Assembly: GCA_030374805.1 (NCBI GenBank) | Contig: JARGSG010000012.1 | Location: forward strand, 372,001 to 436,000 | Source: Gracilaria gracilis | Lineage: Eukaryota > Rhodophyta > Florideophyceae > Gracilariales > Gracilariaceae | Length of the DNA stretch: 64,000 nucleotides | Direction: 5' to 3' | Shown here: positions 21,978 through 30,934 of the stretch, one piece after another | How the letters are laid out: the number at the start of each line of letters is the position of its first letter | Numbering within the stretch: position 1 is the first letter of the stretch | Position numbers and translations under genes: made by a program | The notes under the pieces: generated by a model | Database searches by the model: none | What the model was told of the DNA's origin: nothing | The model's input: the letters and a program-made list of their open reading frames with translations, nothing else

Positions 21978-22688
21978 CTATACTGCATTTCGAAAACAAG
22001 CTATGACATTGGCTGGATCAGAAGAGCTGAATATAGCAGTTCCCGCAACCAAAATATTGGCACCGGCTTCGACTACTCCCCTCACATTACTCAGTCCAAT
22101 ACCTCCATCCACTTGTATTCCTATCCTTGGATACTTCTCTCGTGCATGGCGCACCTTATCAATAACACTTTCCATAAACATTTGTCCCCCAAATCCTGGC
22201 TCTACCGCCATCAGCAATAACATGTCAACAAGCCCTTCCTCTATAATTGGTTCCACGACCTTTAGAGATGTGTTGGGACGGAGCGCAACCCCAACTTGCA
22301 TCCCTCTATATTTAATTCCTTTACAAACCTCCATCGCTACCGCAATATCCTCCTCAGAAGGTCCGTTGTACGGTTCCAACGCCTTACATACACTTTCGAT
22401 ATGAAAGGTGACTCCATCTGCGCCGGCTTCAGCAAGGTCGTCTATCCATCGACCAGGGTCCGACACCATCAAATGGCAGTCCAGAAACAGATTGGTGTGC
22501 CTCCGAAGGGCTTTCACTACAGGCGGTCCAATAGTAAGGTTCGGCACAAAATGTCCATCCATCACATCTATATGGAGCCAGTCCGCTCCAGCTCTTTTCA
22601 TCTCAGCCGCCTCCTCCGAGAGTCGAGCAAAATCGGATGCCAGAATAGACGGAGCTACAATCAAACGAGATTCTATACTAGATTCCAT
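21978..22688 (-). CDS. rpe: ribulose-phosphate 3-epimerase (element A cargo)
   Basis: The product (236 aa) is a full-length D-ribulose-5-phosphate 3-epimerase, interconverting ribulose-5-P and xylulose-5-P in the pentose phosphate and Calvin cycles. The TIM-barrel signatures are intact: PSILASDFARL near the N-terminus, the metal ligands in HIDVMDGHFVPN and DCHLMVSDP, the phosphate loop MAVEPGFGGQ, and the catalytic QVDGGIGLSN. No transit peptide is seen, so the product is probably cytosolic. The gene is divergent from the reductase-like gene. The element B copy (60139-60837) is also intact, showing selection or recent spread. Finding an intact housekeeping-type enzyme inside a transposon is unusual. 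Confidence 0.9.
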   Translation of the reverse strand: MESSIESRLIVAPSILASDFARLSEEAAEMKRAGADWLHIDVMDGHFVPNLTIGPPVVKALRRHTNLFLDCHLMVSDPGRWIDDLAEAGADGVTFHIESVCKALEPYNGPSEEDIAVAMEVCKGIKYRGMQVGVALRPNTSLKVVEPIIEEGLVDMLLLMAVEPGFGGQMFMESVIDKVRHAREKYPRIGIQVDGGIGLSNVRGVVEAGANILVAGTAIFSSSDPANVIACFRNAV

Positions 22689-23112
22689 ACTAGATAACTT
22701 GCGTAACCCCTAAAATACCGCAACATCATTGCTGCGTCACAGAAGCTGTGCTTCTTTTATAGAAAAAAACGCGAAGCATGTAAGCTCCTTCTGAATACTC
22801 CGCCGCATTTATGAAGCACAGTACGGTTATTATACCCCGCAGTGGGCTTCTATGTATCCCATAAACGTGAACATTCATAAACCAGTTGTCACATATTATA
22901 CCCGCTTTTCTCACTTCATAAGACACTCATGAGCAATCGGGAGTCTAAAACTTATACCCCTCATTCTCCACTATCACATTTCATACATTTCGTTTAAGGT
23001 CTCGAAATGCCCTATGTCCACATTCTCTGCTTACCTCTCTTTTCTATTAAAAGAGCCTCTACTCCTTCCAACAGACTCTCGCATCCGTTCGTATAAGAAC
23101 TTCAACTTCAAA
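22689..23112. promoter_or_regulatory. shared intergenic region of the divergent RPE and reductase-like genes
   Basis: About 420 bases separate the two divergent starts, and the corresponding region in element B (60838-61270) is clearly related base by base, including ATACCCCGCAGT. It is AT-rich compared with the flanking coding sequence. It probably holds both promoters. No specific TATA box could be fixed. Confidence 0.5.
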
Positions 23113-23958
23113 ATGGAACACAACGATCATGTTCCCCCGACTCCACCTCCGAGTCCAAATACTCCAGCCGTCATCGTCGGCAGGGGTCGCATTGGTACAA
23201 TGCTCTTCAGCTATGGAGACTATTGCTTCTCTGCGGAATACTTCCGTAACATGGCTGTTGTTCCCAATGGGCCCATACTGCTCTGTGGGAAAGCAAATTC
23301 ATTAGAGAGTACAATTCAGGCCTGTCCCCCCTCGCGGAGAGAGGATCTCGTATTCTTTCAGAATGGAGATGTACTCCCCGTCATTTCTAAGTACGGCCTA
23401 CAGTCCTGTACAAAGGTTGTTCTATACGTTGGTGTTCCATCACGAGGCGCAGCGCCGCAGGATGGTGTTACGCTTCAAAGTCCTCACGGCCTCACTGTCG
23501 CAACTGGTAAGTGGTCCCAGTTCCTTGCAGAGAAATTATGGTCTACAGGTCTCACTTGCACCGTTGTCGATGAAGACACCTTCCTCAGAAGCTATTACGA
23601 GAAACTCGTGTGGATATCGACCTTCAACCTCGTCGGCGCCTCACATGGCTTCGTTCCCATGCATGTAGTGGCCACGGATTACAAAGCAGTTGTGTCCACG
23701 ATTATGAAAGAGCTGTTTACAATCGTTTCTCTCAAAACCGGCATTGTATTCCAACTTAGAGAGGTCATCGACAGGCTTCTTGCTTACGGCAGAACACTTG
23801 CCGGGTTCCCTACTTCCTTCTCCGAGTTTCAATTTAGAAACGCCTACTTCTCGGAGTTTTCTCGCCAGGAGAGATGCGCTGGGTTCCGTGACCCCGCTCC
23901 TTTCCATACGAACTACGTCCATGTCCTTCTTCATGACATACTTTTCCCATTAAATTGA
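23113..23958 (+). CDS. ketopantoate-reductase-like NAD(P)-binding protein (element A cargo)
   Basis: The product (281 aa) begins MEHNDHVPPTPP and then has a Rossmann strand with a GxGxxG loop (VIVGRGRIGTMLF, about residues 20-32). The middle ends in VVLYVGVPSRGAAPQDG and the second half includes YEKLVWISTFNLVGASHG. This resembles the conserved Lys/Asn substrate region of the PanE/ApbA ketopantoate reductase family. The family reduces 2-oxo acids with NADPH. Similarity outside these motifs is weak, so the true substrate is unknown. The start is taken from the matching ATG in element B; an upstream in-frame extension is not conserved. It is divergent from the epimerase and convergent with the HAD gene. 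Confidence 0.55.
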   Translation: MEHNDHVPPTPPPSPNTPAVIVGRGRIGTMLFSYGDYCFSAEYFRNMAVVPNGPILLCGKANSLESTIQACPPSRREDLVFFQNGDVLPVISKYGLQSCTKVVLYVGVPSRGAAPQDGVTLQSPHGLTVATGKWSQFLAEKLWSTGLTCTVVDEDTFLRSYYEKLVWISTFNLVGASHGFVPMHVVATDYKAVVSTIMKELFTIVSLKTGIVFQLREVIDRLLAYGRTLAGFPTSFSEFQFRNAYFSEFSRQERCAGFRDPAPFHTNYVHVLLHDILFPLN

Positions 23959-24213
23959 CCGAAACATATCTGAAAGGAGAACGTTGAGATTGTTTCTTTG
24001 GCAGGTCGTGAGCCCACAGGCAGTAAAAAGAGGAAAGATGTGTAGAACATATGACATCAAGTAGAGTCCGCTTAGGTTTAATTGGTGTTCATTGTGTCAT
24101 TGCAATGTACGTCTAAAGTAAAGAAACGCAATCACTGTTTTAGAAACTGAACACTTTGCATCACCTTCACGCATATGCGCCAAGACTGCAAAGCAGTGCC
24201 TATTACATAGCCA

Positions 24214-25029
24214 TCACAGTAGTTCATCATTCCCATACAGCTCAGCCACCTTCCTAATTGTCACATGTACCGCATGCACATCCTCAAGAATATAACGTGC
24301 ATATAACGGGACCTTCTCACCTCTCACATGGACACCGAATACAGCCATTTCATACAAAGGTTCGTCATTCGAAGCATTTCCGAAAGCCACCACCTCTTCC
24401 GTATCGAAAAAAGTTGGTTCCGAATCCACAAGATTCGTCGCTCCACTCCTTTTCGTATATCGCTTATCCGCTATGTCAACATTTTCTGGTTGCGGATAAT
24501 GTACGAGATTCGGAAAGCTATTCAAAAGACTTGCAATTCCGGAATCAATTTCCTCCTTCCACTTTAACAGTCCACCGTACATAAAGTTCGGAAGTCCACT
24601 GTCCTTCCTAGTCTTCACAAATGCCTTACTCTCCTCGTCTTCAATCCGATACCTTCCATTCAGCTCCGTCGCAAGTGACTTCAGTTTTTCACAGCATCGT
24701 TCAATTGCATACGTATCCAAGTCCTGTTCAAGGTCGGTTCCATCCGACAATCGCACACGAGCACCTTGGTTAGCCGAAATTCCAAACTTATACCCTTCGA
24801 GCCCCTCCATGAAACCTTCCGCACTATCCACATCTCGCCCAGTCGCGATACCAAAACCTACTTTCTCATTAATAATCTTCATACACTCCACAACGCTCCG
24901 AGGTATATTCTCCCCACTGTTCTTCAGCGTCCCATCAATGTCGCTTATGATTCCATATCCATTCGAATGTATTATGCCTGCTAATTCCTCGGGGGAAACT
25001 AGCTTTAGCTCGTACTGACGCCCAGCCAT
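24214..25029 (-). CDS. HAD-superfamily phosphatase, Cof/IIB-like (element A cargo)
   Basis: The product (271 aa) has HAD motif I SDIDGTL (nucleophile Asp at about residue 30), motif II GIATGRD (about 60-66), and motif IV AFGNASNDEPL (about 214-224). A cap region lies between motifs II and IV, as in the IIB subfamily. Family members dephosphorylate sugar phosphates and related small molecules; the substrate here cannot be told from sequence. Its pairing with an epimerase and a reductase in one element suggests a sugar- or hydroxyacid-phosphate. All three motifs look competent. It is divergent from the degenerate second epimerase and convergent with the reductase-like gene. Confidence 0.75.
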   Translation of the reverse strand: MAGRQYELKLVSPEELAGIIHSNGYGIISDIDGTLKNSGENIPRSVVECMKIINEKVGFGIATGRDVDSAEGFMEGLEGYKFGISANQGARVRLSDGTDLEQDLDTYAIERCCEKLKSLATELNGRYRIEDEESKAFVKTRKDSGLPNFMYGGLLKWKEEIDSGIASLLNSFPNLVHYPQPENVDIADKRYTKRSGATNLVDSEPTFFDTEEVVAFGNASNDEPLYEMAVFGVHVRGEKVPLYARYILEDVHAVHVTIRKVAELYGNDELL

Positions 25030-25387
25030 CTAGAACACTACTGTTATCAACAATACTGTGAACAGTGTACTGCAGCAAGAGAAGACAAAACTCCTCATCC
25101 TCTCCTTTACACACAATTCGAAACCCCACACGCAACCCTTCATCGGCCGCCGCCACCCCTTCCTCCCCGCAATTAATAGGATGCGTAAAACGTTCTGTAC
25201 CCATCATCACAACCTCTCATTGAAAGGACGTGACATCCTTCATCGCAATTGAAACGACCTCATTCCTCCATGTACTCCTCCTCCCCTAATAAGTACAACA
25301 TGAACACCATTGCGCTGTGCCCATCTATCCGTATCATTGGACTCAACAAAGTACAAAACTACCTTTTATCCCCCGGACCACCCCAAA

Positions 25388-26095
25388 ATGAATCGTGCAT
25401 TTGCTTCTATCCGACCAAATCAAACTATCGCCGTAGCTCTCGCCTATTCGGAAACAGCTGTGCTGGCTGACGAAACTAGATCAATGGAGCAGAAGGGCAT
25501 TAAGTGCTTCCATATGGATATCATGGACGGCCATTTCGTCCCAGATATAACTTGGGGTCCGCACACTGTTCGATCATTGGCCAAGTATACAGACGCTTTC
25601 ATACATTGTCAGCTGATGGTTTCGAACCCTGAACAATGGATTCACTCCATAGCTGACGCCGGCGCAAGCGCCTGTACCTTCCACTTCGAAAGCCTCTACG
25701 TTGCACCTTACATATGTGAACAAGCTGGCATCCATACAACACCTTGCAAAGTACCTCAGAAAATGGATTTGGAGCGTGCAACGACATTGGCTAATTCTAT
25801 AAGGGAAGCTGTTATGGAGTGTGGCGTTGCGCTGCTTCCCGGAACACCGCTGTCTCCCGTAAAGCAATTGATTGATGATGGTATCGTTGACCACGTGATG
25901 TTCATGACAGCAGAACCCGCAATTCGCCCCCCACCCCAATTTGAACACAACGTTTTACCCAAAATCAAACAAGCAAGATATCTTTACCCGCAGCTACGAA
26001 TACATACTCATGGAGGCATCACCATGCATGACGCTCGAGCACTGTTCGATGGCGGCGCCAACGTCGTTGTTATAGACTCTGGTATTTTCAAATAG
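25388..26095 (+). CDS. degenerate ribulose-phosphate epimerase paralogue (pseudoenzyme-like)
   Basis: The product (235 aa) follows the RPE fold along its length (HMDIMDGHFVPD, QLMVSNPEQWI, LFDGGANVVVIDSGI) but has lost key active-site features. DCHLMV has become HCQLMV (a metal-ligand His to Gln), the catalytic VDGGI is THGGI (Asp to His), and the phosphate loop PGFGGQ is replaced. It is therefore unlikely to be an active epimerase. The reading frame is nonetheless fully open. The ATG at 25388 precedes the first conserved segment. Element B lacks this gene between its HAD and ParB/dioxygenase genes. It may be a regulatory or binding paralogue of the intact RPE, or simply drifting. Confidence 0.7.
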   Translation: MNRAFASIRPNQTIAVALAYSETAVLADETRSMEQKGIKCFHMDIMDGHFVPDITWGPHTVRSLAKYTDAFIHCQLMVSNPEQWIHSIADAGASACTFHFESLYVAPYICEQAGIHTTPCKVPQKMDLERATTLANSIREAVMECGVALLPGTPLSPVKQLIDDGIVDHVMFMTAEPAIRPPPQFEHNVLPKIKQARYLYPQLRIHTHGGITMHDARALFDGGANVVVIDSGIFK

Positions 26096-26289
26096 TCTAC
26101 GACATAAAAGAACTCTAGCTTTCTATGCGCTTTGAGCCATGATATTCAGTTCACATTACAATACACAACATCCTCTGTTCTCAAAGTCCAAATGTAAACA
26201 CTCACACAGTGATACCATTCACTCAGTTAGACGCAATCCATTCATTGTCAAAAGCATTTTTATTCAATCACAAGATGGTCTATATGATG

Positions 26290-26598
26290 TCAGATATCGT
26301 TTTCGTTTCGTGGATCATCCCTACGTTTCCTTAAGATTAACAACGGGACATCATCATCACTGTTACTATAGAGATGCTCCACTACGTTTTCGTCATCTTC
26401 GGCACCACTCTCTATGATTACCTCACTTTGAACGTTCTCCTTCATATCGTCCGACTCTTCCTCATCTTCATCCTGTCCTTCGTCCTCCTCCAGAAACGGC
26501 GGTTTGAAGTCTCTCACCCTGTGAACTGCATCCGGTAAGCTGTAACCCTCTGGTACCATGTACATGTGATATCTGACCAACAGTTCCATGGTTTCCGG
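26290..26598 (-). pseudogene. detached C-terminal part of the ParB/dioxygenase gene (element A)
   Basis: This frame continues the ParB/2OG-dioxygenase gene directly beyond its stop. It encodes LLVRYHMYMVPE, which should include the conserved Arg that binds 2-oxoglutarate, followed by a long acidic tail with DSDDD-like clusters. In element B the equivalent region (63563-64000) is read without interruption: a sense Arg codon there corresponds to a TGA in A. The A copy therefore probably makes a shortened, inactive dioxygenase domain unless the stop is read through. Confidence 0.7.
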
Positions 26599-29500
26599 TC
26601 AATCCCATTTATCCTTTCCACTCGCTCCAGCGTGGGTCACATCGCCCCTACCGATGAATATGGAGAACGGTGGGATTATGACCTTCTTCGCAGGGTAGAC
26701 ACCGGAGATCAGCCGCAACTGCTGATTGTTGAAACCCACCACCTTGTGACTCCCAGCACTTATCCACAGGGGAAAGCCGTGTCTTCCAGAAGCCATTAAG
26801 AAGTACCCTGGATTTCCAGTGAACAACGATTCCATCGTCACCAGACCACTAAAGTCTGTATGTAACGTCTGTCTCCCACACTTCCTTGTCGTTCCAAGAA
26901 CACGACCTCCAGTCTTGGGTGTGAACATCTTCTTCACACCTTCCTTCCCATTGTCCCAAATTCCCAACGCAGCCGCTATCGTTCCCATTCGAACATCAAG
27001 TAAAGCCCGTTTTCTTACCACCCACCACAAATCCTGATTCTCTTCCATCTTGTCCACCGTTCCCCAGCGAGTGGACATCACTCTGCCTTCAAACGGACCT
27101 TTCCTTCCTTCTAGCGGAACATTGTCTTCGTTGATGATCGAGACGTAAGACCGTTTTCCCTCGCCTTTTCGCATATCTGGCATTGCGGCATATTCGCTCT
27201 GAAAGAAGTCCATGAGCCTTTCGGACACATCACCAGACGCTTCCTTCTCGTACAACCCATCCCACACCGGGACATTGTCGTCCTTCGCAAAACCATCCAG
27301 GATACAGTATCCTTCATGACGGAGGTTGCTCTCCATTCGAGTGAAGAACATATGGCTGAACTCATCATGCTCCTTGGCCGCAGCCCATAGAGCTTCTTCG
27401 TCGCTCATGTCCTGTGGTCGGTTTTCTGGGTATTTCAACCCATACTTCACCGCCTGCATCTGATGCTCCGCCCTTGCTGCGTGCCAGAATACAAGATGGT
27501 GCACATCGCGAAGGTCAGATACACTGAGCAACTCAGCCCTGTGTGTCTCCGGGAGATAGATGCTCCTAAGCCACGGCTCCTTGTGCTCAATGACGTTCCT
27601 GCCCTTCCATTCACTTGGACGAAGCATGACGAATGAGCACCACGATGGAAACCCTTCTCCAGTATATGAATCTCCTCGATTGAGACCCAGCTCTTCAGAT
27701 TGAGGTGCAACTTGAGGCACCTTATCATCAAAGCCACCTTCCCCACCAACATCTGCACCCGGTCCATCTCCTTCTATGACCCGATTCGCTGGCATCGTGA
27801 CAGCCAGTAGTTCGGCGTCGTCCACGAATGCTGAATTTCCTCCAACCTCATCGTCCATGGATACAATCTGCACTTTCATGGACTTCTCACTGAACACGCG
27901 GGTGTTTAGCTCTCTAAGCAGTGCTGTAGCATCCATCTTCTTCAGGTCATTGGTCATGGATTTCGTGAACGTAGCCCTCGGCCTCTTCCTAGGACGTACC
28001 TCACCCCCCTCATCTGCGCCCACCTCCACTCCATCAACTGCGTTACCCTTCTCGAGTTCCTCGTAGTTGACTTCGGCTCTCTTGCGGCGGCTCGTCCGCA
28101 TAATGACATCGTTTTCACCACCTGCGCTTCCGCCAACTGAATCACTGCTAGCCGGCCCTGCAGTTCTTTTAACCAAACTCGTGGTATATGGCTGTCCAGT
28201 GCTTCTAACCGACCTCTTCAACTTCGCACGAGCATTCATGAGACCCAGCATTTTGCGCAAATCGGAACGTACCGATGTTCTTGCGTTTTGTAGAGATGCT
28301 GGTCTGCGCGTGACACGAGGAAGTACGGTGAACTTCACAGCCTGGCCTACGATGAACATGGATATCGTTCCCATATTCTCATTGTGTTGAACATTTTGGG
28401 TAGACGCTCCAGATATGTTGATATTTGTGTTCAGAAAGTCATCCATGCTCACGGCTTCATCCACCTCATTCCGAACCTCTCTGGCAGCCTGAAAGATAGC
28501 AACGGCTCTATCATAAAAGAAAGTTCGAACCTCTTCAAAGCTTCTCCATTGCCTGTTACTTGCCTTCGGCTTTGAGAGAAATCTCTTCAGGCATTCAAGT
28601 ATGAAGGAAAACTCCTCAGCATCTAAGTCGAAGAGTGCGTCGTAGGAAAGATGAGTTAGAGCTAAGTTATTCTGTGTTTCACAGATCTGCTCAAAGCGTT
28701 CTAACATTCCTTCTCGGCTCATCAACTGCAGAGCTACCTTGGCATACCTCTCGTATTGACGGTCTTGCACGTCCCCAAGCACTTGGCTCTCCTTCAGAAC
28801 TTGCACAAGTTCAACAGGATCCACATTTGCCGAATTCACACATTCCACGCCCTCTGTGAGATACTTCACCACACTGGCAATGGAATGGATCTTATCCGCA
28901 AATCTCATTTTGAGCATAGTGCCGGTAGATTCATTCAAGACGGAGCCAAGACATAGAACTTCTTCCAGGCCTATGAATTTTCCATCTCTCCGAAGGTACA
29001 AACTACACCTCCAGCCCCTTGCTTCAGTGTTCCATCTAGCACCTGACCCTGCCGTTAGTGTTGTCAAAGCCAGCAGACGATGCATCCCATCCACTATGTA
29101 GCATTTAGCGCTTAGTCGACCCTGGGAGATGAGCTCTTCAGGGTTAGAGTTGGTTCCCTCCTGCAGAACAACAACCGGTGTTCCCATGGACTGCAAGATC
29201 CCTCGACGTTTCATGTTCTTGACAAGGTTGTCCACGTGAAACTGACTGACCCCACGAAGTTGATTAGGGGGCCTCTCCACAAGGTCAATGTCCACCGTCA
29301 CAGACCTCATTTGATAATCGCCAATATCCACTTTGGGAATCGTCTTCGCTATACGCCTGAACTCTCTGCTTCTAGAACGAGAGAGGTCGCTGACGTGAGA
29401 AGCGGCCATAGATGCGGATATTTCACGAATATCATCTCCTACCACTTGTACATCCCCCCCTCGACGCTCTGAAATAAGGAGAACGTCATCATCTTCTTCA

Positions 29501-30123
29501 GCTTCATTACTCTGTATTGCTGTCTGAGGAGGAAGTGGGGGTGTGGCAGGAGTTGAGGCTGCATCTGGAGATGCTCTTCGTGACTGGAGGCGTCCAGAGT
29601 TACTCGCAGTGCTCTCCTGTGCACGCAAGGCGTTCGTTTCCGACCCTCTGCCCCGTGAACCCGTTACGTTTTTAAGCCGTGCTGAAGACGATCGTGCTCG
29701 GGAGTTTGTCCCAATTGGCTCCGTCTGACTCCTCGTGGTACGCTTTCCAGATGGCGTAGTACGAGGAACAGGTTCCAACATAGCCTCGTTCCATATGGCA
29801 GTGCCCTTGATATCCTGAATATACTCCGGGAGATTCAGAGTGTCCACGGAATACGGGTAGAACGTCCGAGCTTTGCGACTTATGATCACATTGTGAATGA
29901 CCACCAGTCCGGCATCCAATGGTTGACCATGCAGCTCACGACGCAAATTGTCCCCAATACCGTGCAACGCAGCATCGCCAACCAACGTCCTTCCCTCCCC
30001 TTCGATATTCATGAATAACGACACGCGCATCCCGCCCTGGAGTGAGCTAAAACCTCCCTGATTGCGCCCAGGGTTAGCTGTTTGCTTCACGCGGCGTTTT
30101 GACCTAGAGCTGGAGGGCTTCAT
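26599..30123 (-). CDS. ParB-like domain + Fe(II)/2-oxoglutarate dioxygenase fusion (element A)
   Basis: The product (1174 aa) has a basic, Ser/Arg-rich N-terminus. A ParB/Srx-type region follows at about residues 270-380, with LRGVSQFHVDNLVKNMKRRG and the signature VDGMHRLLAL (about 343). Long helical and linker regions with KRAEV and RPRKRPR basic clusters come next. The C-terminal domain, from about residue 1000, has LHTDFSG (HxD iron ligands, about 1087) and GRGDVTHAG (distal His, about 1158), the order of a double-stranded beta-helix Fe/2OG dioxygenase. The Arg expected after this lies in the detached tail. JBP/TET enzymes use this chemistry on DNA bases and occur in some fungal transposons; assignment to that subfamily is not shown. 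The ATG is placed just outside the mirrored promoter arm. Confidence 0.65.
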   Translation of the reverse strand: MKPSSSRSKRRVKQTANPGRNQGGFSSLQGGMRVSLFMNIEGEGRTLVGDAALHGIGDNLRRELHGQPLDAGLVVIHNVIISRKARTFYPYSVDTLNLPEYIQDIKGTAIWNEAMLEPVPRTTPSGKRTTRSQTEPIGTNSRARSSSARLKNVTGSRGRGSETNALRAQESTASNSGRLQSRRASPDAASTPATPPLPPQTAIQSNEAEEDDDVLLISERRGGDVQVVGDDIREISASMAASHVSDLSRSRSREFRRIAKTIPKVDIGDYQMRSVTVDIDLVERPPNQLRGVSQFHVDNLVKNMKRRGILQSMGTPVVVLQEGTNSNPEELISQGRLSAKCYIVDGMHRLLALTTLTAGSGARWNTEARGWRCSLYLRRDGKFIGLEEVLCLGSVLNESTGTMLKMRFADKIHSIASVVKYLTEGVECVNSANVDPVELVQVLKESQVLGDVQDRQYERYAKVALQLMSREGMLERFEQICETQNNLALTHLSYDALFDLDAEEFSFILECLKRFLSKPKASNRQWRSFEEVRTFFYDRAVAIFQAAREVRNEVDEAVSMDDFLNTNINISGASTQNVQHNENMGTISMFIVGQAVKFTVLPRVTRRPASLQNARTSVRSDLRKMLGLMNARAKLKRSVRSTGQPYTTSLVKRTAGPASSDSVGGSAGGENDVIMRTSRRKRAEVNYEELEKGNAVDGVEVGADEGGEVRPRKRPRATFTKSMTNDLKKMDATALLRELNTRVFSEKSMKVQIVSMDDEVGGNSAFVDDAELLAVTMPANRVIEGDGPGADVGGEGGFDDKVPQVAPQSEELGLNRGDSYTGEGFPSWCSFVMLRPSEWKGRNVIEHKEPWLRSIYLPETHRAELLSVSDLRDVHHLVFWHAARAEHQMQAVKYGLKYPENRPQDMSDEEALWAAAKEHDEFSHMFFTRMESNLRHEGYCILDGFAKDDNVPVWDGLYEKEASGDVSERLMDFFQSEYAAMPDMRKGEGKRSYVSIINEDNVPLEGRKGPFEGRVMSTRWGTVDKMEENQDLWWVVRKRALLDVRMGTIAAALGIWDNGKEGVKKMFTPKTGGRVLGTTRKCGRQTLHTDFSGLVTMESLFTGNPGYFLMASGRHGFPLWISAGSHKVVGFNNQQLRLISGVYPAKKVIIPPFSIFIGRGDVTHAGASGKDKWD

Positions 30124-30934
30124 CTCGTGCACACTCAGTATACCAGTCTGCGCTCTGCGATTAGCGATTAGTGAAGCAAGAACGACGGGAAAGGCCTTTA
30201 AATGGCGACTTACGCTGGGCACCCCCGCTTTTGGCAGCTCCTCCCAGCGTACTGCCAGGCTCGCTCTCTCCGTGCTCTTTCGCTTTTCCGGTACGCGACG
30301 CGACCGATTGAATGACGCGCCCGATTGAATGACGCGCCCGATTGAAGGTCGGCGCTACGATCGCTTCGCTGTGTCCTTACGCGATTCGAATCCGATGCGA
30401 TAGAACGACGTGATAGCAGTTATCAATTGCGCTGGGTAATATATGAAAGAGTTCCTGAATAACTTTAGTGCTAGCATGCAATTTATGAGAGCTAGAATGA
30501 ACATGAAACGGACGGACGGGTGCCACGTGGAAAGAGTAAGCGAAATGTACATGTGTTACTGGTGGGTGCCGAGGTCGGCAGCCGGGGGTGCGTGCCCGCG
30601 GACGAAATGTTCCTGTCCGCCAGGAATCGATTCCTGGCGGACAGGAACATTTCGTCCGCGGGGTACACGAACCTGGCGACCATTACGGAACTACAGGCCG
30701 AGACTAGCACGCATCATCTTCTCCCGCCCGTGTTCGTTCGCCCTACGCCTTTTCAGCATCCTCGAGAGCGTGGCGCCGAGATTCAATCGGGCGTGTCACG
30801 TACCGGAGGAGCGAAAGAACACGGAGAGAGCGAGCCTGGCAGTACGCTGGGAGGAGCTGCCAAAAGCGGGGGTGCCCAGCGTAAGTCGCCATTTAAAGGC
30901 CTCTCCCGTCGTTCTTGCTTCACTAATCTCGAAC
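30124..30934. promoter_or_regulatory. mirrored bidirectional promoter between ParB/dioxygenase and methyltransferase/SET genes
   Basis: Inverted arms of about 150 bp (about 30165-30332 and 30780-30929) are roughly 95% identical. Each contains GCCATTTAAAGGCC-like TATA-type sequence and a conserved stretch leading to a start codon outside the arm. Each gene therefore has a near-identical promoter and leader, facing away from the other. A 68-bp perfect palindrome lies in the middle. GATTGAATGACGCGCCC is repeated in tandem inside the left arm edge (about 30308-30345). Confidence 0.8.
30595..30662. repeat. perfect 68-bp palindrome (34-bp arms, no loop)
   Basis: The centre is TCGA at 30627-30630 and every base pairs outward to the CCCGCG at 30595 and CGCGGG at 30662. 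Such a long perfect palindrome can extrude a cruciform and is unstable, so its perfection suggests youth or active maintenance. It sits at the core of the mirrored promoter. Confidence 0.9.

Noticed and set aside
30443-30934. N-terminal extension of the methyltransferase/SET frame
   Set aside because: It runs through the mirrored promoter arm and the palindrome; the same residues appear ahead of the ParB/dioxygenase start only because the DNA is an inverted repeat.
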